Shown piece by piece: positions 15,664-25,803 of a stretch of 64,000 bases of DNA. The notes beneath the pieces are model-generated. The model saw only the letters and a list, made by a program, of their open reading frames with translations, was not told the DNA's origin and made no database searches. Position 1 is the first letter of the stretch. Each line of letters begins with the position of its first letter. This DNA comes from Geoanaerobacter pelophilus (GTDB lineage Bacteria; Desulfobacterota; Desulfuromonadia; Geobacterales; DSM-12255), in contig NZ_JAHCVJ010000001.1 of NCBI RefSeq assembly GCF_018476885.1, forward strand, positions 124,001-188,000, given 5' to 3'. The translations under genes were made by a program, and so were the position numbers.

Positions 15664-18093
15664 TTAATGTGAGAGAGACGTTTCTGACCCTTTGCGACTA
15701 ACATCCGAGGCAGCAAGAAGCCAGGAAGCGCTGAAATCTCCGGATAGAGAGGCAGCCAGCACTTCATCCATGTGAGATACTAATTTTACAGTTACCCCCT
15801 TCAGAAGCTCGTCAGGGATTTCATCGAGATCCTTTTGGTTCTCTTGCGGGATAATGACTGTCCTAATCTGGCCACGACGCGCAGCAAGCAACTTCTCTTT
15901 GAGTCCGCCAATTGGCAACACTCTTCCCCGAAGCGTTATTTCACCGGTCATCGCAATCCTCGCGCGCACCGGCATTCCTGAGAGAGCAGAGGCAATTGCT
16001 GTCGCCATGGTAATCCCGGCAGAAGGGCCGTCCTTGGGGATCGCTCCTTCAGGGACATGTATATGAAGATCGTAATTTTTGTAAAAATCTCGTGCCAACC
16101 CAAGCATCTGTGCCCTTGAACGGACATAACTTAAAGCGGCATGCGCTGACTCCTGCATCACATCACCGAGTTTCCCGGTTATCGTCAGTTTGCCATTTCC
16201 AGGCAAAACTGCCACTTCTATGCTTAGCAAATCGCCACCAGTCTCCGTCCAAGCAAGCCCGGTTACCAGCCCTGTCGCCTCACCCAGCTCTGGACTGGTA
16301 GGGACTATTTTCCTTGCCCCGAGAAACTCACGAACCTGAACTGGCCTGATAACAAATTTTTTCCGCGATCCGGCTGCCACTAAACGAGCAACTTTGCGGC
16401 AAACCCCGGAAATTTCCCTTTCAAGATTACGAACGCCCGATTCTCTTGTGTAGTGCCTAATAATCTCAGAGAGCGCACTATCGTTAAAAGAAACACCACG
16501 ATCCAGCAATCCGTTGGCAACCAGTTGCTTTCTGACCAAATGACGCTTTGCGATCTCCACCTTTTCTTTTTCGGTATAACCTTCCAGTTTCACAATTTCT
16601 AGCCTGTCCAGAAGAGGCCTAGGGATGGAATGTAATGAGTTAGCAGTTGTTATGAACATGACTCGGGAAAGATCATAATCTATATCCATGAAATGATCTG
16701 AAAACACCAAGTTTTGTTCAGGATCTAGCACTTCAAGCAGTGCGGATGCCGGATCACCACGAAAATCCGATGAAAGTTTGTCAATTTCATCAAGCAAAAA
16801 AACAGGGTTGTTAGTTCCGGCCTTTTTCAGGCTCTGAACGATCCTGCCCGGCATCGATCCGATGTAGGTTCTCCGATGCCCCCTGATCTCTGCCTCATCT
16901 CGTACCCCCCCTAAAGACATTTTGACAAAGTTGCGGCCAGTAGCTCTCGCAATTGAACGCGCAAGAGAAGTCTTGCCAACACCTGGCGGTCCGACAAGAC
17001 ATAAGATAGGCCCCTTCAAGTCCTTGACTAAAGAACGTACGGCAAGAAACTCAATTATTCGCTCTTTGACTTTCTCAAGACCGTAATGATCGGCATTCAA
17101 TACCTCCTCAGCCTGCAGCAGATCATCCAGTTCTTCTGATAACTTTCCCCAGGGAAGCGTAAAAAGCCAATCAAGGTAATTCCTCGAGACAGCTGCTTCT
17201 GCAGACATTGGAGACATATACTGCAGCTTTTTTAATTCTGCGAGAGCCTTTTTCTTGGCTTCCTCTGAAAGCGGGATCGTCTGAACTTTTTCCTCAAGCT
17301 CCCTGATCTCCTGCTTGTAGTCATCCTTATTCCCTAACTCTTTCTGAATGGCTCGCATCTGCTCATTCAGATAATACTCTTTCTGGGTCTTCTCTATCTG
17401 TTTCTTAACACGTGCTTTTATCTTTTTGTCAATCTGGAGGATCTCAATCTCACCCTCCATCAGCACAAGCAGCCTTTCAAGCCGTTGAACCGGTGAAGGC
17501 ATGGATAGAAGTGCCTGCTTGTCCGGCAGTTTCATCGAGATATGCGATACCAAGCTGTCAGCCAATTGACCGGGATCCTTGATGCTCTTGATAGACTCAA
17601 GATTCTCCTGTGGTGCATTGATGTTGAGCTTAAGGTAGTTCTCAAAACTTGCAGTAACCACTCGAACCAGTGAGTCCAATTCGTTTGAGCCGTCTATAGT
17701 ATCAACAATATCCCTTACATCGACCTGCAGATAATCTTGCAAATTAATAAATGCAGTAATCTCACCCCGCCTTTTACCTTCGATCAAAACCTTGACTGTA
17801 CCATCGGGCAGTTTAAGCAGTTGTAAAATCTGACACACTGTCCCGACAGAATAAATTTCATCGGTAGAGGGATCTTCAGTTGACGCAGTCATCTGTGCTG
17901 CCAGGAATACCTCTTTGCCGCTGCTCATGGATATTTCCAGAGCCCGGACTGACTTTTCACGCCCGACAAAGAGTGGGACAACCATATGCGGGAATATGAC
18001 CATATCCCTTAATGTTAAAAGAGGGAATCTTTTCAGACCCCCTCCCTTGACTGAACGGACACTCTTTTTTACAGGCTTTTTTTCGTCTTTCAT
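15664..18093 (-). CDS. lon: ATP-dependent protease Lon
   Basis: 809 aa. N-terminal LON substrate domain (about 20-215, [20 protein letters not shown]), central AAA+ module with Walker [10 protein letters not shown] (about 370) and Walker [11 protein letters not shown], and the C-terminal protease with catalytic Ser691 ([10 protein letters not shown]) and Lys734 ([10 protein letters not shown]). A cytoplasmic homohexamer that degrades misfolded and regulatory proteins. Its start overlaps the clpX stop by 4 bp (ATGA type), so lon is coupled to clpX, extending the tig-clpP-clpX block. A short Ser-rich C-terminal tail follows the protease domain. Confidence 0.98.
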   Translation of the reverse strand: MKDEKKPVKKSVRSVKGGGLKRFPLLTLRDMVIFPHMVVPLFVGREKSVRALEISMSSGKEVFLAAQMTASTEDPSTDEIYSVGTVCQILQLLKLPDGTVKVLIEGKRRGEITAFINLQDYLQVDVRDIVDTIDGSNELDSLVRVVTASFENYLKLNINAPQENLESIKSIKDPGQLADSLVSHISMKLPDKQALLSMPSPVQRLERLLVLMEGEIEILQIDKKIKARVKKQIEKTQKEYYLNEQMRAIQKELGNKDDYKQEIRELEEKVQTIPLSEEAKKKALAELKKLQYMSPMSAEAAVSRNYLDWLFTLPWGKLSEELDDLLQAEEVLNADHYGLEKVKERIIEFLAVRSLVKDLKGPILCLVGPPGVGKTSLARSIARATGRNFVKMSLGGVRDEAEIRGHRRTYIGSMPGRIVQSLKKAGTNNPVFLLDEIDKLSSDFRGDPASALLEVLDPEQNLVFSDHFMDIDYDLSRVMFITTANSLHSIPRPLLDRLEIVKLEGYTEKEKVEIAKRHLVRKQLVANGLLDRGVSFNDSALSEIIRHYTRESGVRNLEREISGVCRKVARLVAAGSRKKFVIRPVQVREFLGARKIVPTSPELGEATGLVTGLAWTETGGDLLSIEVAVLPGNGKLTITGKLGDVMQESAHAALSYVRSRAQMLGLARDFYKNYDLHIHVPEGAIPKDGPSAGITMATAIASALSGMPVRARIAMTGEITLRGRVLPIGGLKEKLLAARRGQIRTVIIPQENQKDLDEIPDELLKGVTVKLVSHMDEVLAASLSGDFSASWLLAASDVSRKGSETSLSH

Positions 18094-19343
18094 GCAGACT
18101 CCGCCATATTTTCATAGACGATAATAGGGTTTTCTTTGCGATAAATAACATCTTCATTAATCACAACTTCTTTGACCATGGTCTGAGAAGGGACCTCATA
18201 CATAATATCCAGCATGGCGTTTTCAAGTATCGAGCGCAGTCCTCGCGCCCCAGTCTTTCTTTTCAAGGCCTCTTTGGCGATTGCCACCAGCGAACCATCA
18301 GTGAACTTGAGCTTCACATGCTCCATCTCGAATAGCTTCTGATACTGTTTAACCAGAGCATTTTTAGGTTCCTTGAGAATCTGAACCATTGCCTCCTCAT
18401 TCAACTCAGCCAGAGTTGCTAACACAGGGAGACGGCCAACAAACTCGGGGATAAAGCCAAATTTCAACAGATCTTCCGGCGTTACTTCGGCCAGCAATTC
18501 ACCGCTTTTCTTCTCAGACTTCTTTTTAACCTCAGCCCCAAAGCCAAGGGTCTTTACCCCTATCCGCTGCTGAATTATGTTGTCCAACCCGGCAAAAGCA
18601 CCGCCGCAGATAAAAAGGATATTGGTCGTATCTACCTTCAAAAATTCCTGCTGAGGATGCTTACGCCCCCCCTTGGGAGGAACACTGGCGACAGTCCCTT
18701 CGATAATCTTGAGCAATGCCTGCTGAACTCCTTCACCGGAAACATCTCTTGTTATCGAAGGAGAATCCGACTTACGCGCTATCTTATCGATCTCATCAAT
18801 GTAGATAATTCCCTTCTGGGCCTTTTCAACATCATAATCTGAGGCCTGAAGAAGGTTCAATATGATATTCTCAACATCTTCACCAACATAACCGGCTTCA
18901 GTCAGGTTTGTTGCATCTGCCATGGCAAAGGGAACCTTAAGTATCCTTGCCAAAGTTTGCGCAAGCAGCGTCTTACCCGATCCAGTAGGCCCAAGCAAAA
19001 GAATATTGCTCTTCTGCATCTCAACTTCTGATGGTTTTCCCATCGCTTCAACGCGTTTGTAATGATTGTATACCGCCACCGCAAGCGTCTTTTTGGCACG
19101 ATCCTGCCCAACTACATATTCATCAAGAACATCCTTAATCTCCTGAGGCTTCGGCAACTTGCGAACATCAGGACTCATAGCTTCTTCAAGCTTTGATTCC
19201 TCGGCTATAATATCATTGCACAACTCAATACATTCATCGCAAATATATACGGTGGGGCCAGCAATAAGTTTCTTTACTTCGTCCTGGCTCTTACCGCAAA
19301 ACGAGCATATCAGGTTCTCGGTCCTGTCGTCTCTTCTGCTCAC
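18090..19343 (-). CDS. clpX: ATP-dependent Clp protease ATP-binding subunit ClpX
   Basis: 417 aa, normal length. N-terminal four-cysteine zinc-binding domain (CSFCGKS then CDECIELC, residues about 13-42), then the AAA+ core with Walker [14 protein letters not shown], Walker [11 protein letters not shown], the GYVGEDVE pore segment and sensor residues near TGARGLRSI. ClpX unfolds tagged substrates and feeds them to ClpP. Start and stop overlap clpP and lon respectively, each by 4 bp. Confidence 0.98.
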   Translation of the reverse strand: MSRRDDRTENLICSFCGKSQDEVKKLIAGPTVYICDECIELCNDIIAEESKLEEAMSPDVRKLPKPQEIKDVLDEYVVGQDRAKKTLAVAVYNHYKRVEAMGKPSEVEMQKSNILLLGPTGSGKTLLAQTLARILKVPFAMADATNLTEAGYVGEDVENIILNLLQASDYDVEKAQKGIIYIDEIDKIARKSDSPSITRDVSGEGVQQALLKIIEGTVASVPPKGGRKHPQQEFLKVDTTNILFICGGAFAGLDNIIQQRIGVKTLGFGAEVKKKSEKKSGELLAEVTPEDLLKFGFIPEFVGRLPVLATLAELNEEAMVQILKEPKNALVKQYQKLFEMEHVKLKFTDGSLVAIAKEALKRKTGARGLRSILENAMLDIMYEVPSQTMVKEVVINEDVIYRKENPIIVYENMAESA

Positions 19344-19939
19344 TTGGCACCTCCAAGGGTGTTTCTGTTCATGATTGAATCGACGATACCATAGCTACAG
19401 GCTTCTTCTCCAGACATAAAGTAATCTCTTTCTGTATCTGTCTGAACTTTTTCCAAAGGCTGGCCGGTATGGCTGGCAAGCATTTCATTCAAGCGTTGCT
19501 TAAGTCGCAGAATCTCTTGAGCCTGAATCTGAATGTCCGTAGCCTGCCCCTGGAATCCTCCGAGAGGTTGGTGTATCATGATTCGTGAGTTACTAAGGCT
19601 GAATCTCTTGCCATGCTCGCCTGCTGCCAGTAAAAGAGCCGCCATTGATGCAGCCTGACCGACGCAAATCGTCGCTACAGCAGGCTTTATGTACTGCATG
19701 GTATCGTAGATAGCAAGCCCGGATGTAACAACTCCTCCCGGCGAATTTATGTACAGATGGATATCCTTGTCAGGATCTTCTGCCTCAAGAAAAAGCAGCT
19801 GAGCAATGACGAGATTCGAGAGCTGATCGTCGATCTGCCCACCTAGAAAGATAATTCTGTCCTTAAGCAGCCTGGAGTAAATATCGTAGGAACGTTCCCC
19901 CCTACCGGTCTGTTCCACGACTATGGGCACAAGCATCAA
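19340..19939 (-). CDS. clpP: ATP-dependent Clp protease proteolytic subunit ClpP
   Basis: 199 aa serine protease. Catalytic triad Ser98 (GQAASMAA), His123 (IMIHQPLGG) and Asp172 (TERDYFMS). The short N-terminal propeptide and the handle helix are intact. It forms the tetradecameric chamber served by ClpX, the next gene, which it overlaps by 4 bp. It follows trigger factor after 33 bp, the common tig-clpP-clpX order. Confidence 0.98.
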   Translation of the reverse strand: MMLVPIVVEQTGRGERSYDIYSRLLKDRIIFLGGQIDDQLSNLVIAQLLFLEAEDPDKDIHLYINSPGGVVTSGLAIYDTMQYIKPAVATICVGQAASMAALLLAAGEHGKRFSLSNSRIMIHQPLGGFQGQATDIQIQAQEILRLKQRLNEMLASHTGQPLEKVQTDTERDYFMSGEEACSYGIVDSIMNRNTLGGAK

Positions 19940-19972
19940 TTTGCTCCTTGATTAAAGATTAAAATGTTGGTT

Positions 19973-21268
19973 TCAAGCTTTTGCGGTCTCAGTAATCTCT
20001 GCGTTTGATATCAACAAGGAGAAAACCTTTTCATCGAGGAGATAATCATGAAGAGTTTCTCCTGCCTGTTGATTGTTTTTGTAGAACTCTCTAAGCTTAT
20101 CGAAATCGTGGCCGTTTTCTTCAGCGATTTTTTTCAGCTGTTTTTCAATATCAGACTCCTCCACTTTCAGTTCTTCTTGGCGAGCAAGAACACTTACCAG
20201 TAGTGAACTCTTGACTTTATGTTCTGCAACGTCGCGGAATTCAGATTTGTAGCTAGCTTCATCCATACCCATCATCTCCAGAGTCATTCCCTGAGATGCA
20301 AGTCTCTTTTTGGAGTTTTCAAGCATGAGATCTACCTGCCTATCGATCAATACATTCGGAGCCTGAACAGGGTTTTTGTCAACAAGGGCCTTCATTAGCA
20401 TTTCGCGCAAGTCAGCTTCAATCCGCTCTTTTTCCTGCTTTTCAATAGACTCGGATATTTTGGAACGCAACTGTTCCATTGTCTCAAAATCTCCCATGCC
20501 TTTAGCAAAGTCATCATCAAGCTCAGGGAGTTTCCGATTCTTGATCTCTTTAAGATTGATGGCAAATGTCGCTTCCTTGCCGGCAAGATCTGCTGCATGG
20601 TAATCGGCAGGGAACGTCACCTTGATGTCCTTTTGGTCACCAGCAGCCATTCCGATTATCTGCTCTTCAAACCCAGGAATAAACTGGCCAGCCCCGAGTT
20701 GAAGCTGCGCATCCTCTCCTTTACCGCCATCAAAAGGGACATCATTGATCGACCCGACAAAATCAATAGTAACCATGTCTCCTTGAACAGCAGTCACTCC
20801 AGCCTCAGCTGGCGAGAACTCTGCCATGTTTTCCCTTATCTGCTGAAGACGCTTCTCAACTTTATCCGGGTCAGCAACAAAAAGCTCTTTGTCGGCCTTC
20901 AAACCCTTATAGTCAACAGAAGTGATCTCGGGGACAACTTCAACCGTTGCAGAAAACTTAAGGCTATCACCGCGAACTATATCATCACTTTCAAGTTCAG
21001 GATACGAAACCGGGGTCACGTTATGGTCTGCAAGGGCCTTATAGTAGACTTCATTGAAAAGAGTGCGCAGCACATCATCCGCCATGACATCGCTATAATG
21101 TTTCTCGATAACAGACTGTGGCGCCTTCCCTTTCCTGAAACCCTTCAGAGCAGCGTTTTTTCTTATTTTTTCATATGCCTTGTCTATTTCAGATGCAACT
21201 CGCTCAGAAGGTATCTGGAAATTGATCTTCTTTTTAACTGAGCTTAACTCTTCAATTGTGATCTGCAT
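19973..21268 (-). CDS. tig: Trigger factor, ribosome-associated chaperone
   Basis: 431 aa. The ribosome-binding domain (about 1-115) includes the signature GFRKGKAP at residues 42-49. A central FKBP-type PPIase domain (about 150-245: GDMVTIDFVGSIND, FIPGFEEQI) and a long helical C-terminal chaperone domain follow. An AGGAGAG ribosome site sits 8 bases before the ATG. It binds nascent chains at the ribosome exit and leads the tig-clpP-clpX-lon run. Confidence 0.98.
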   Translation of the reverse strand: MQITIEELSSVKKKINFQIPSERVASEIDKAYEKIRKNAALKGFRKGKAPQSVIEKHYSDVMADDVLRTLFNEVYYKALADHNVTPVSYPELESDDIVRGDSLKFSATVEVVPEITSVDYKGLKADKELFVADPDKVEKRLQQIRENMAEFSPAEAGVTAVQGDMVTIDFVGSINDVPFDGGKGEDAQLQLGAGQFIPGFEEQIIGMAAGDQKDIKVTFPADYHAADLAGKEATFAINLKEIKNRKLPELDDDFAKGMGDFETMEQLRSKISESIEKQEKERIEADLREMLMKALVDKNPVQAPNVLIDRQVDLMLENSKKRLASQGMTLEMMGMDEASYKSEFRDVAEHKVKSSLLVSVLARQEELKVEESDIEKQLKKIAEENGHDFDKLREFYKNNQQAGETLHDYLLDEKVFSLLISNAEITETAKA

Positions 21269-21576
21269 TGATTGGACTCTCCTGATAGTATTTACTTATT
21301 TAAAAACAGAATTCATATATTTGTTAAAGTATTAAAGCATCTCAAATGGCAGTTGTAGCACGTAGAAGCTCAAACGATAAATTGGCAGGTAAACAAGTAG
21401 GTAAAACCTGAAGCAGGTTGGTGCAAAAGTTAAAATCAAACCATTGATGAAAAATGAAATCTCTCAAAACACGATACTGCCGTATCAATTCTCCCGGTAC
21501 CACAACTTCATATCGAGCCTTAAATTGTGGCGATTCAGATCCACTTAACTAATAATATACTCTTGATTGCATCAAT
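21269..21576. other. Intergenic region: tig leader and tRNA-Leu trailer
   Basis: 308 bp without a gene. On the minus strand it runs from the tRNA-Leu 3' end to tig. A hairpin GATAC-GGCA-GTATC followed by GTGTTTTG (about 21464-21484) could be a weak terminator for tRNA-Leu, and the AT-rich 21290-21340 stretch is the likely tig promoter region, but no clean -35/-10 pair was found. Confidence 0.4.
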
Positions 21577-21661
21577 TGGTGCGGACAGGGAGACTCGAAC
21601 TCCCACACCTCTCGGCGCCAGATCCTAAGTCTGGTGCGTCTGCCAATTCCGCCATGTCCGC
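21577..21661 (-). tRNA. tRNA-Leu (TAG)
   Basis: 85 nt with encoded CCA, acceptor GCGGACA/TGTCCGC, anticodon loop CTTAGGA giving TAG, and a variable arm (GGCGCCGAGAGGTGT region) as expected of a class II tRNA. Single gene with its own promoter just upstream. Confidence 0.97.
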
Positions 21662-21672
21662 TCAAAGCGTTA

Positions 21673-21701
21673 ACATTAATATATTAGCTTAACAGATTCA
21701 A
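21673..21701 (-). promoter_or_regulatory. Sigma-70-type promoter of tRNA-Leu
   Basis: Minus strand TTGAAT (21696-21701), 17-bp spacer, TAATGT (21673-21678). The predicted start falls about 5 bases before the tRNA 5' end, a good position for a tRNA gene. Confidence 0.6.
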
Positions 21702-21720
21702 CATAAAACTGGCTCCTAGC

Positions 21721-21746
21721 AAAAAAGCCATCCTAGAAGGATGGCT
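21721..21746 (-). terminator. Rho-independent terminator of cimA
   Basis: Minus strand AGCCATCC-TTCT-AGGATGGCT followed by TTTTT, 65 bp after the cimA stop. The clean stem and T-run end the transcript before the tRNA-Leu promoter. Confidence 0.88.
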
Positions 21747-21810
21747 CTATTACAGATTTCGACAAAAACAAACTAAAACATGCGAGACGTAAACAACCTG
21801 CAATAAGATT

Positions 21811-23379
21811 CTATTCTTCCACCTTGTCGAGCTTATACTCTATTCCATCGATGAGCGCCTGATATGATGCATCGATAATGTTGTCGGAAACGCCAACCGT
21901 ACCCCAACGGCTTTCTTTGTCCCCAGATTCTATGAGAACACGAATCACTGAAGCTGTCCCCTGGCCTCCAGGTAAAACTCGAACCTTATAGTCAAGAAGG
22001 CGCATTTCCTTAAGCCTTGGGTAGAACTTTTCAAGTGCCTTTCTCAGAGCGTTGTCTAGTGCATTGACAGGACCATTCCCCTCAGCCGCAGTATGTTCAA
22101 TTTTGCCGCCCACCTTGACCATAACCGTAGCTTCGGAGATTACTTTTTGATCTTCATGACGCTTTTCGTCAATTACCCTGAAACCGATAATGGAGAAAAA
22201 CTTTTTATGGGTTCCCAGCGCTCGCTTCATCAAAAGCTCAAAAGAGGCCTCTGCGCCCTCAAATTGAAACCCACGGTGCTCCATCTCCTTGATGTTATCG
22301 AGGATTTCAAGGGTTACCGGATCTTTGCTATCAAGGTTAATATTAAACTCTTCCGCCTTGGCCAAGATATTTGACCTGCCGGAAAGGTCGGAAATCAACA
22401 CTCTGGTGCAGTTTCCTACCAGTTCAGGCCGGATATGCTCATAGGTTTCCGGATGCCGTTGAATAGCGCTGACATGCACTCCGCCCTTATGGGCAAAGGC
22501 AGCATTGCCCACATATGCCTGATGCTTCGGTGGAGAGAAATTAGCCAGTTCGTAGACGAATCTAGAGAGGTCTCGCATCTTTCTCAACTGCTCTTCGTTG
22601 ATGCAATCCCGTTTCATTTTTAATTTAAGTGCCGGAATTATCGAACAGAGATTGGCATTACCACAACGCTCTCCAAAACCGTTAATGGTTCCCTGAATCT
22701 GAACGATCCCCTCATTGACAGCAACTAGTGAATTTGCGACAGCGCATTCCCCGTCGTTATGGGTATGAATCCCCAATGGGGTCTTGATCTGCTTCTTAAC
22801 GGCTTTGATTATTTCTGCCACCTCGAAGGGCATAGTACCGCCATTTGTATCACACAAGACAATGCAATCGACCTTGGCGTCTTCTGCAGCCTGGAGAGTC
22901 TTAATGGCATATTCCGGGTTTGCCTTGTAACCATCAAAGAAATGTTCTGCGTCATAAAATACTTCGGGAGCATTCTTTTTCAGGTGAATGAGAGAATCGT
23001 TAATCAGCTCAAGGTTTTCCTCCAAAGATATCCGAAGAGCTTCACGAACATGAAAATCCCACGTCTTGCCAAAAATTGTGATTACATCAGGTTCGGCCTT
23101 GATCAGCGTAATGATGTTATTGTCCTTGTCAGGAGTAACTTTGGCGCGACGAGTAGAGCCAAAAGCAGCAATCTTGGCTTGAGAAAGCTTTTCCTTTTTT
23201 ATCTCTTTGAAGAAGGCCACATCTTTTGGGTTGCTACCCGGCCATCCCCCTTCAATGTAGTGAATGCCGGATTCGTCCAACCTATGGGCAATCCTGATTT
23301 TATCCTCAAGAAGAAAGGAAATGTCCTCGGACTGAGTACCGTCCCGCAACGTAGTATCGTATAACTTAACCATGCCCAT
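21811..23379 (-). CDS. cimA: (R)-citramalate synthase
   Basis: 522 aa. HMGL-like TIM barrel with the [11 protein letters not shown] catalytic start (residues 8-18), metal-binding [15 protein letters not shown] (about 205), and a C-terminal LeuA allosteric domain (about 400-515). The long 'isopropylmalate/homocitrate/citramalate synthase' subfamily with the C-terminal [11 protein letters not shown] element is the CimA type. It joins acetyl-CoA and pyruvate to citramalate, the first step of the threonine-independent isoleucine route used by Geobacter. AAGGGG lies 8 bases before the ATG. It follows lysC on the same strand after 131 bp. Confidence 0.93.
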   Translation of the reverse strand: MGMVKLYDTTLRDGTQSEDISFLLEDKIRIAHRLDESGIHYIEGGWPGSNPKDVAFFKEIKKEKLSQAKIAAFGSTRRAKVTPDKDNNIITLIKAEPDVITIFGKTWDFHVREALRISLEENLELINDSLIHLKKNAPEVFYDAEHFFDGYKANPEYAIKTLQAAEDAKVDCIVLCDTNGGTMPFEVAEIIKAVKKQIKTPLGIHTHNDGECAVANSLVAVNEGIVQIQGTINGFGERCGNANLCSIIPALKLKMKRDCINEEQLRKMRDLSRFVYELANFSPPKHQAYVGNAAFAHKGGVHVSAIQRHPETYEHIRPELVGNCTRVLISDLSGRSNILAKAEEFNINLDSKDPVTLEILDNIKEMEHRGFQFEGAEASFELLMKRALGTHKKFFSIIGFRVIDEKRHEDQKVISEATVMVKVGGKIEHTAAEGNGPVNALDNALRKALEKFYPRLKEMRLLDYKVRVLPGGQGTASVIRVLIESGDKESRWGTVGVSDNIIDASYQALIDGIEYKLDKVEE

Positions 23380-23510
23380 TAGTTACACCCCTTATCAACA
23401 AATCTTCCAGGTCCGGTCTTTCACAAGATCATAATTGTCAGAGGGCTGCACAGACGCAAGCCGCACAAAAAAAACCTGAAGAATCAATAAATTATCGGAA
23501 ATAATGAAAG

Positions 23511-24728
23511 TTAGTTTCCTGACATGCCGAATGCGTCGTGCAAAATCCGCACGGCAAGCTCTGTATACTTTGCATCGATCACAACCGAAACCTTGATTTC
23601 AGAGGTGGAGATCATCTGGATATTGATCCCTTCCTTCGCAAGCGACTGGAACATCTTGGTCGCTACTCCTGCATGACTACGCATCCCTACACCAACGATG
23701 GAAATCTTGGAGATATTCTCGTCAGTGACAACATCCTTTGCCTCAACTTCTTTGGCAGTGTCTCTGGTTATGGCAAGGGCTTTTTTGAAGTCAGCCTTGG
23801 TAACGGTGAAAGTAAAGTCCGTGTTGCCGGCCTCGCTGACGTTCTGGACTATCATATCCACTGAAATATTGGCATCCGAAAGAGGGGAAAGTATTTTTGC
23901 TGCAATCCCTGGTTTATCCGGGACATGCATAACGGCTATTTTTGCTTCATTCTTGTCATAGGCAATGCCTGAAACGAGTACTGCTTCCATATCTTTATCC
24001 TCCTTGGTAACCATGGTTCCGGGATTATCATTAAAGCTCGAACGAACATGAATATCTACGTCGTATTTCTTGGCAAACTCAACTGAGCGAATCTGGAGAA
24101 CCTTTGCCCCAAGACTAGCCAGTTCCAGCATCTCTTCGTAAGATATTTTCTCTACCTTACGGGCATCCTGGCAAATATTCGGGTCCGTAGTATAAACGCC
24201 GTCAACGTCAGTGTAGATCTCGCACACATCAGCTTTCAGAGCTGCAGCCATCGCAACTGCCGAGGTATCCGAACCACCGCGCCCCAGGGTTGTGATGTTT
24301 CCTTCGCGGTCAATCCCCTGGAAACCGGCGACAACAACAATCACGCCATCCTTGAGATCTGCTCTCACCTTTTCATCAGGAATCTCTTCTACCCGGGCCT
24401 TACTGAAAACACTATCAGTAATTATCGGCACTTGCCAACCATGATATGATTTTGCCTTGTATCCCAATGACTTGAGACACATTGCCAATAAGGCGATAGA
24501 CACCTGCTCCCCGGCAGCAACCAGAACATCATATTCTCGGTTGTCAGGAAATTCGCAGGTCTCATTTGCTAATGCTACCAATTTGTTGGTTTCGCCGGAC
24601 ATTGCAGAAACAACAACAATCATGTCGTTCCCGGCATCATAGGTCTTAGCAACCCTTTTTGCGACATTCTTTATGCGGTCTATGGAACCCATGGATGTTC
24701 CGCCGTACTTTTGTACCACTAAAGCCAT
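23511..24728 (-). CDS. lysC: Aspartate kinase (monofunctional)
   Basis: 405 aa. Amino-acid kinase domain from [12 protein letters not shown] (residues 4-15), with [16 protein letters not shown] (about 150) and [12 protein letters not shown] (about 172), then two ACT regulatory domains (about 265-335 and 345-405, with [12 protein letters not shown] and [11 protein letters not shown]). It phosphorylates aspartate at the head of the lysine/threonine/methionine pathway, and the ACT domains bind feedback amino acids. An AAGGAGG ribosome site sits 8 bases upstream. Confidence 0.97.
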   Translation of the reverse strand: MALVVQKYGGTSMGSIDRIKNVAKRVAKTYDAGNDMIVVVSAMSGETNKLVALANETCEFPDNREYDVLVAAGEQVSIALLAMCLKSLGYKAKSYHGWQVPIITDSVFSKARVEEIPDEKVRADLKDGVIVVVAGFQGIDREGNITTLGRGGSDTSAVAMAAALKADVCEIYTDVDGVYTTDPNICQDARKVEKISYEEMLELASLGAKVLQIRSVEFAKKYDVDIHVRSSFNDNPGTMVTKEDKDMEAVLVSGIAYDKNEAKIAVMHVPDKPGIAAKILSPLSDANISVDMIVQNVSEAGNTDFTFTVTKADFKKALAITRDTAKEVEAKDVVTDENISKISIVGVGMRSHAGVATKMFQSLAKEGINIQMISTSEIKVSVVIDAKYTELAVRILHDAFGMSGN

Positions 24729-24834
24729 CTCTTCAATCCTCCTTAGATGGATAATTACAGCAAAGCTGAGGGATTCCCAATGATCAGGGAGGTTTTGTAT
24801 TTAGCAAGAATTTCCCGGCAGGTCAAACACTTTT

Positions 24835-25305
24835 CTACGGTAAAACAGTGGCGATACGCCGTAATAGTCCACGTGAGCGATCGCCGGCTGGCTGGAAACA
24901 GAGTCTACGCCTCTCCACGCCTTCCAAGCAGAAAACAACCCTTAGATTATCCTGCGGCATAAGGCTTCCCAAGCGATCCGCCCATTCTACAACGGTTACT
25001 CCCGGCCCATCAAAATACTCCTCAAACCCAAGGTCAGAAACTTGTCCTTCATCGTTCAGTCGATACAGATCAAAATGGTAAAGCGGAATGCGCCCCTGGT
25101 GTATATTGAGGATCGTATAGGAAGGGCTGCAAACTGGCTCATCGGGCGAAACCCCAAGCCCATGAGCAATGCCTTTTACGAAATGGGTTTTCCCAGCGCC
25201 AAGATCACCGATAAGAGCCACAAAGTCACCACTCTCCAGCAGGCCGCCAAGAATTCGCCCGTAATTGAAGGTATCAATGGCGCTCTCGGAGATCAACTCA
25301 TTCAC
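24835..25305 (-). CDS. tsaE: tRNA threonylcarbamoyladenosine biosynthesis ATPase TsaE
   Basis: 156 aa. P-loop IGDLGAGKTHFVKGIA (residues about 32-47), switch region SPSYTILNIH, and HFDLYRLND then VVEWADRLG, the signature order of TsaE. It works with TsaB and TsaD to place t6A at position 37 of ANN-decoding tRNAs. Its start overlaps the CBS-protein stop by 4 bp, indicating coupled translation. A slightly long tail (RRIATVLP) is unremarkable. Confidence 0.95.
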   Translation of the reverse strand: MNELISESAIDTFNYGRILGGLLESGDFVALIGDLGAGKTHFVKGIAHGLGVSPDEPVCSPSYTILNIHQGRIPLYHFDLYRLNDEGQVSDLGFEEYFDGPGVTVVEWADRLGSLMPQDNLRVVFCLEGVERRRLCFQPAGDRSRGLLRRIATVLP

Positions 25306-25760
25306 ACATCACCCTGGGCGATCATAGTCCGAATCAGGTCAATTCTGGCAACAATACCGACAAGTGACCCGTCCTGCACTACCGGAACGGCATTATAACG
25401 GTTGGCGCTCATAAGATCAGCGATAGTACTGATCTCAGTGTCTGGAGAGACCGCAGCAAGCTTACCGGAGCAAATATCCCCTACGGTATGCCCGGTGATT
25501 TTCTTCAACTGCTGTTCCAGCACTTTTCCGCTTTCAAGATAGAAGACACCGTCAAACAGTGAAAAAACCGTAGGGATGTGCAGATTGCGGTCCTTTTCGA
25601 TCAGGTCAGTCTCTGTCACCATGCCAACCAGGACACCATCTTCAACAACGGGAATGCTGCTGATCCGATGTGTTACAAAAAGCTCGGCCAACTCCCTGAC
25701 ATCTGTCTTTCTGGTTACAGTGATGACATCCTTGGTCATTACATCAGATGCTTTAAGCAT
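25302..25760 (-). CDS. CBS-domain pair protein
   Basis: 152 aa made of two CBS domains (about 1-60 with VMTKDVITVTRKTDVRELA, and about 90-150 with AAVSPDTEISTIADLM and NAVPVVQDGSLVGIVAR). Such stand-alone pairs sense adenine nucleotides or S-adenosylmethionine, but the ligand and target are unknown here. It lies between nnr and tsaE, and overlaps tsaE. Confidence 0.88.
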   Translation of the reverse strand: MLKASDVMTKDVITVTRKTDVRELAELFVTHRISSIPVVEDGVLVGMVTETDLIEKDRNLHIPTVFSLFDGVFYLESGKVLEQQLKKITGHTVGDICSGKLAAVSPDTEISTIADLMSANRYNAVPVVQDGSLVGIVARIDLIRTMIAQGDV

Positions 25761-25803
25761 TTATTTCTCCTTTTGTGCGTGGCGGTCCCAAACCAAATGA
25801 AAA

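Noticed and set aside
20597-21241. A 214-residue plus frame opposite trigger factor.
   Set aside because: No start signal or recognisable family, and tig occupies the opposite strand with full domains.
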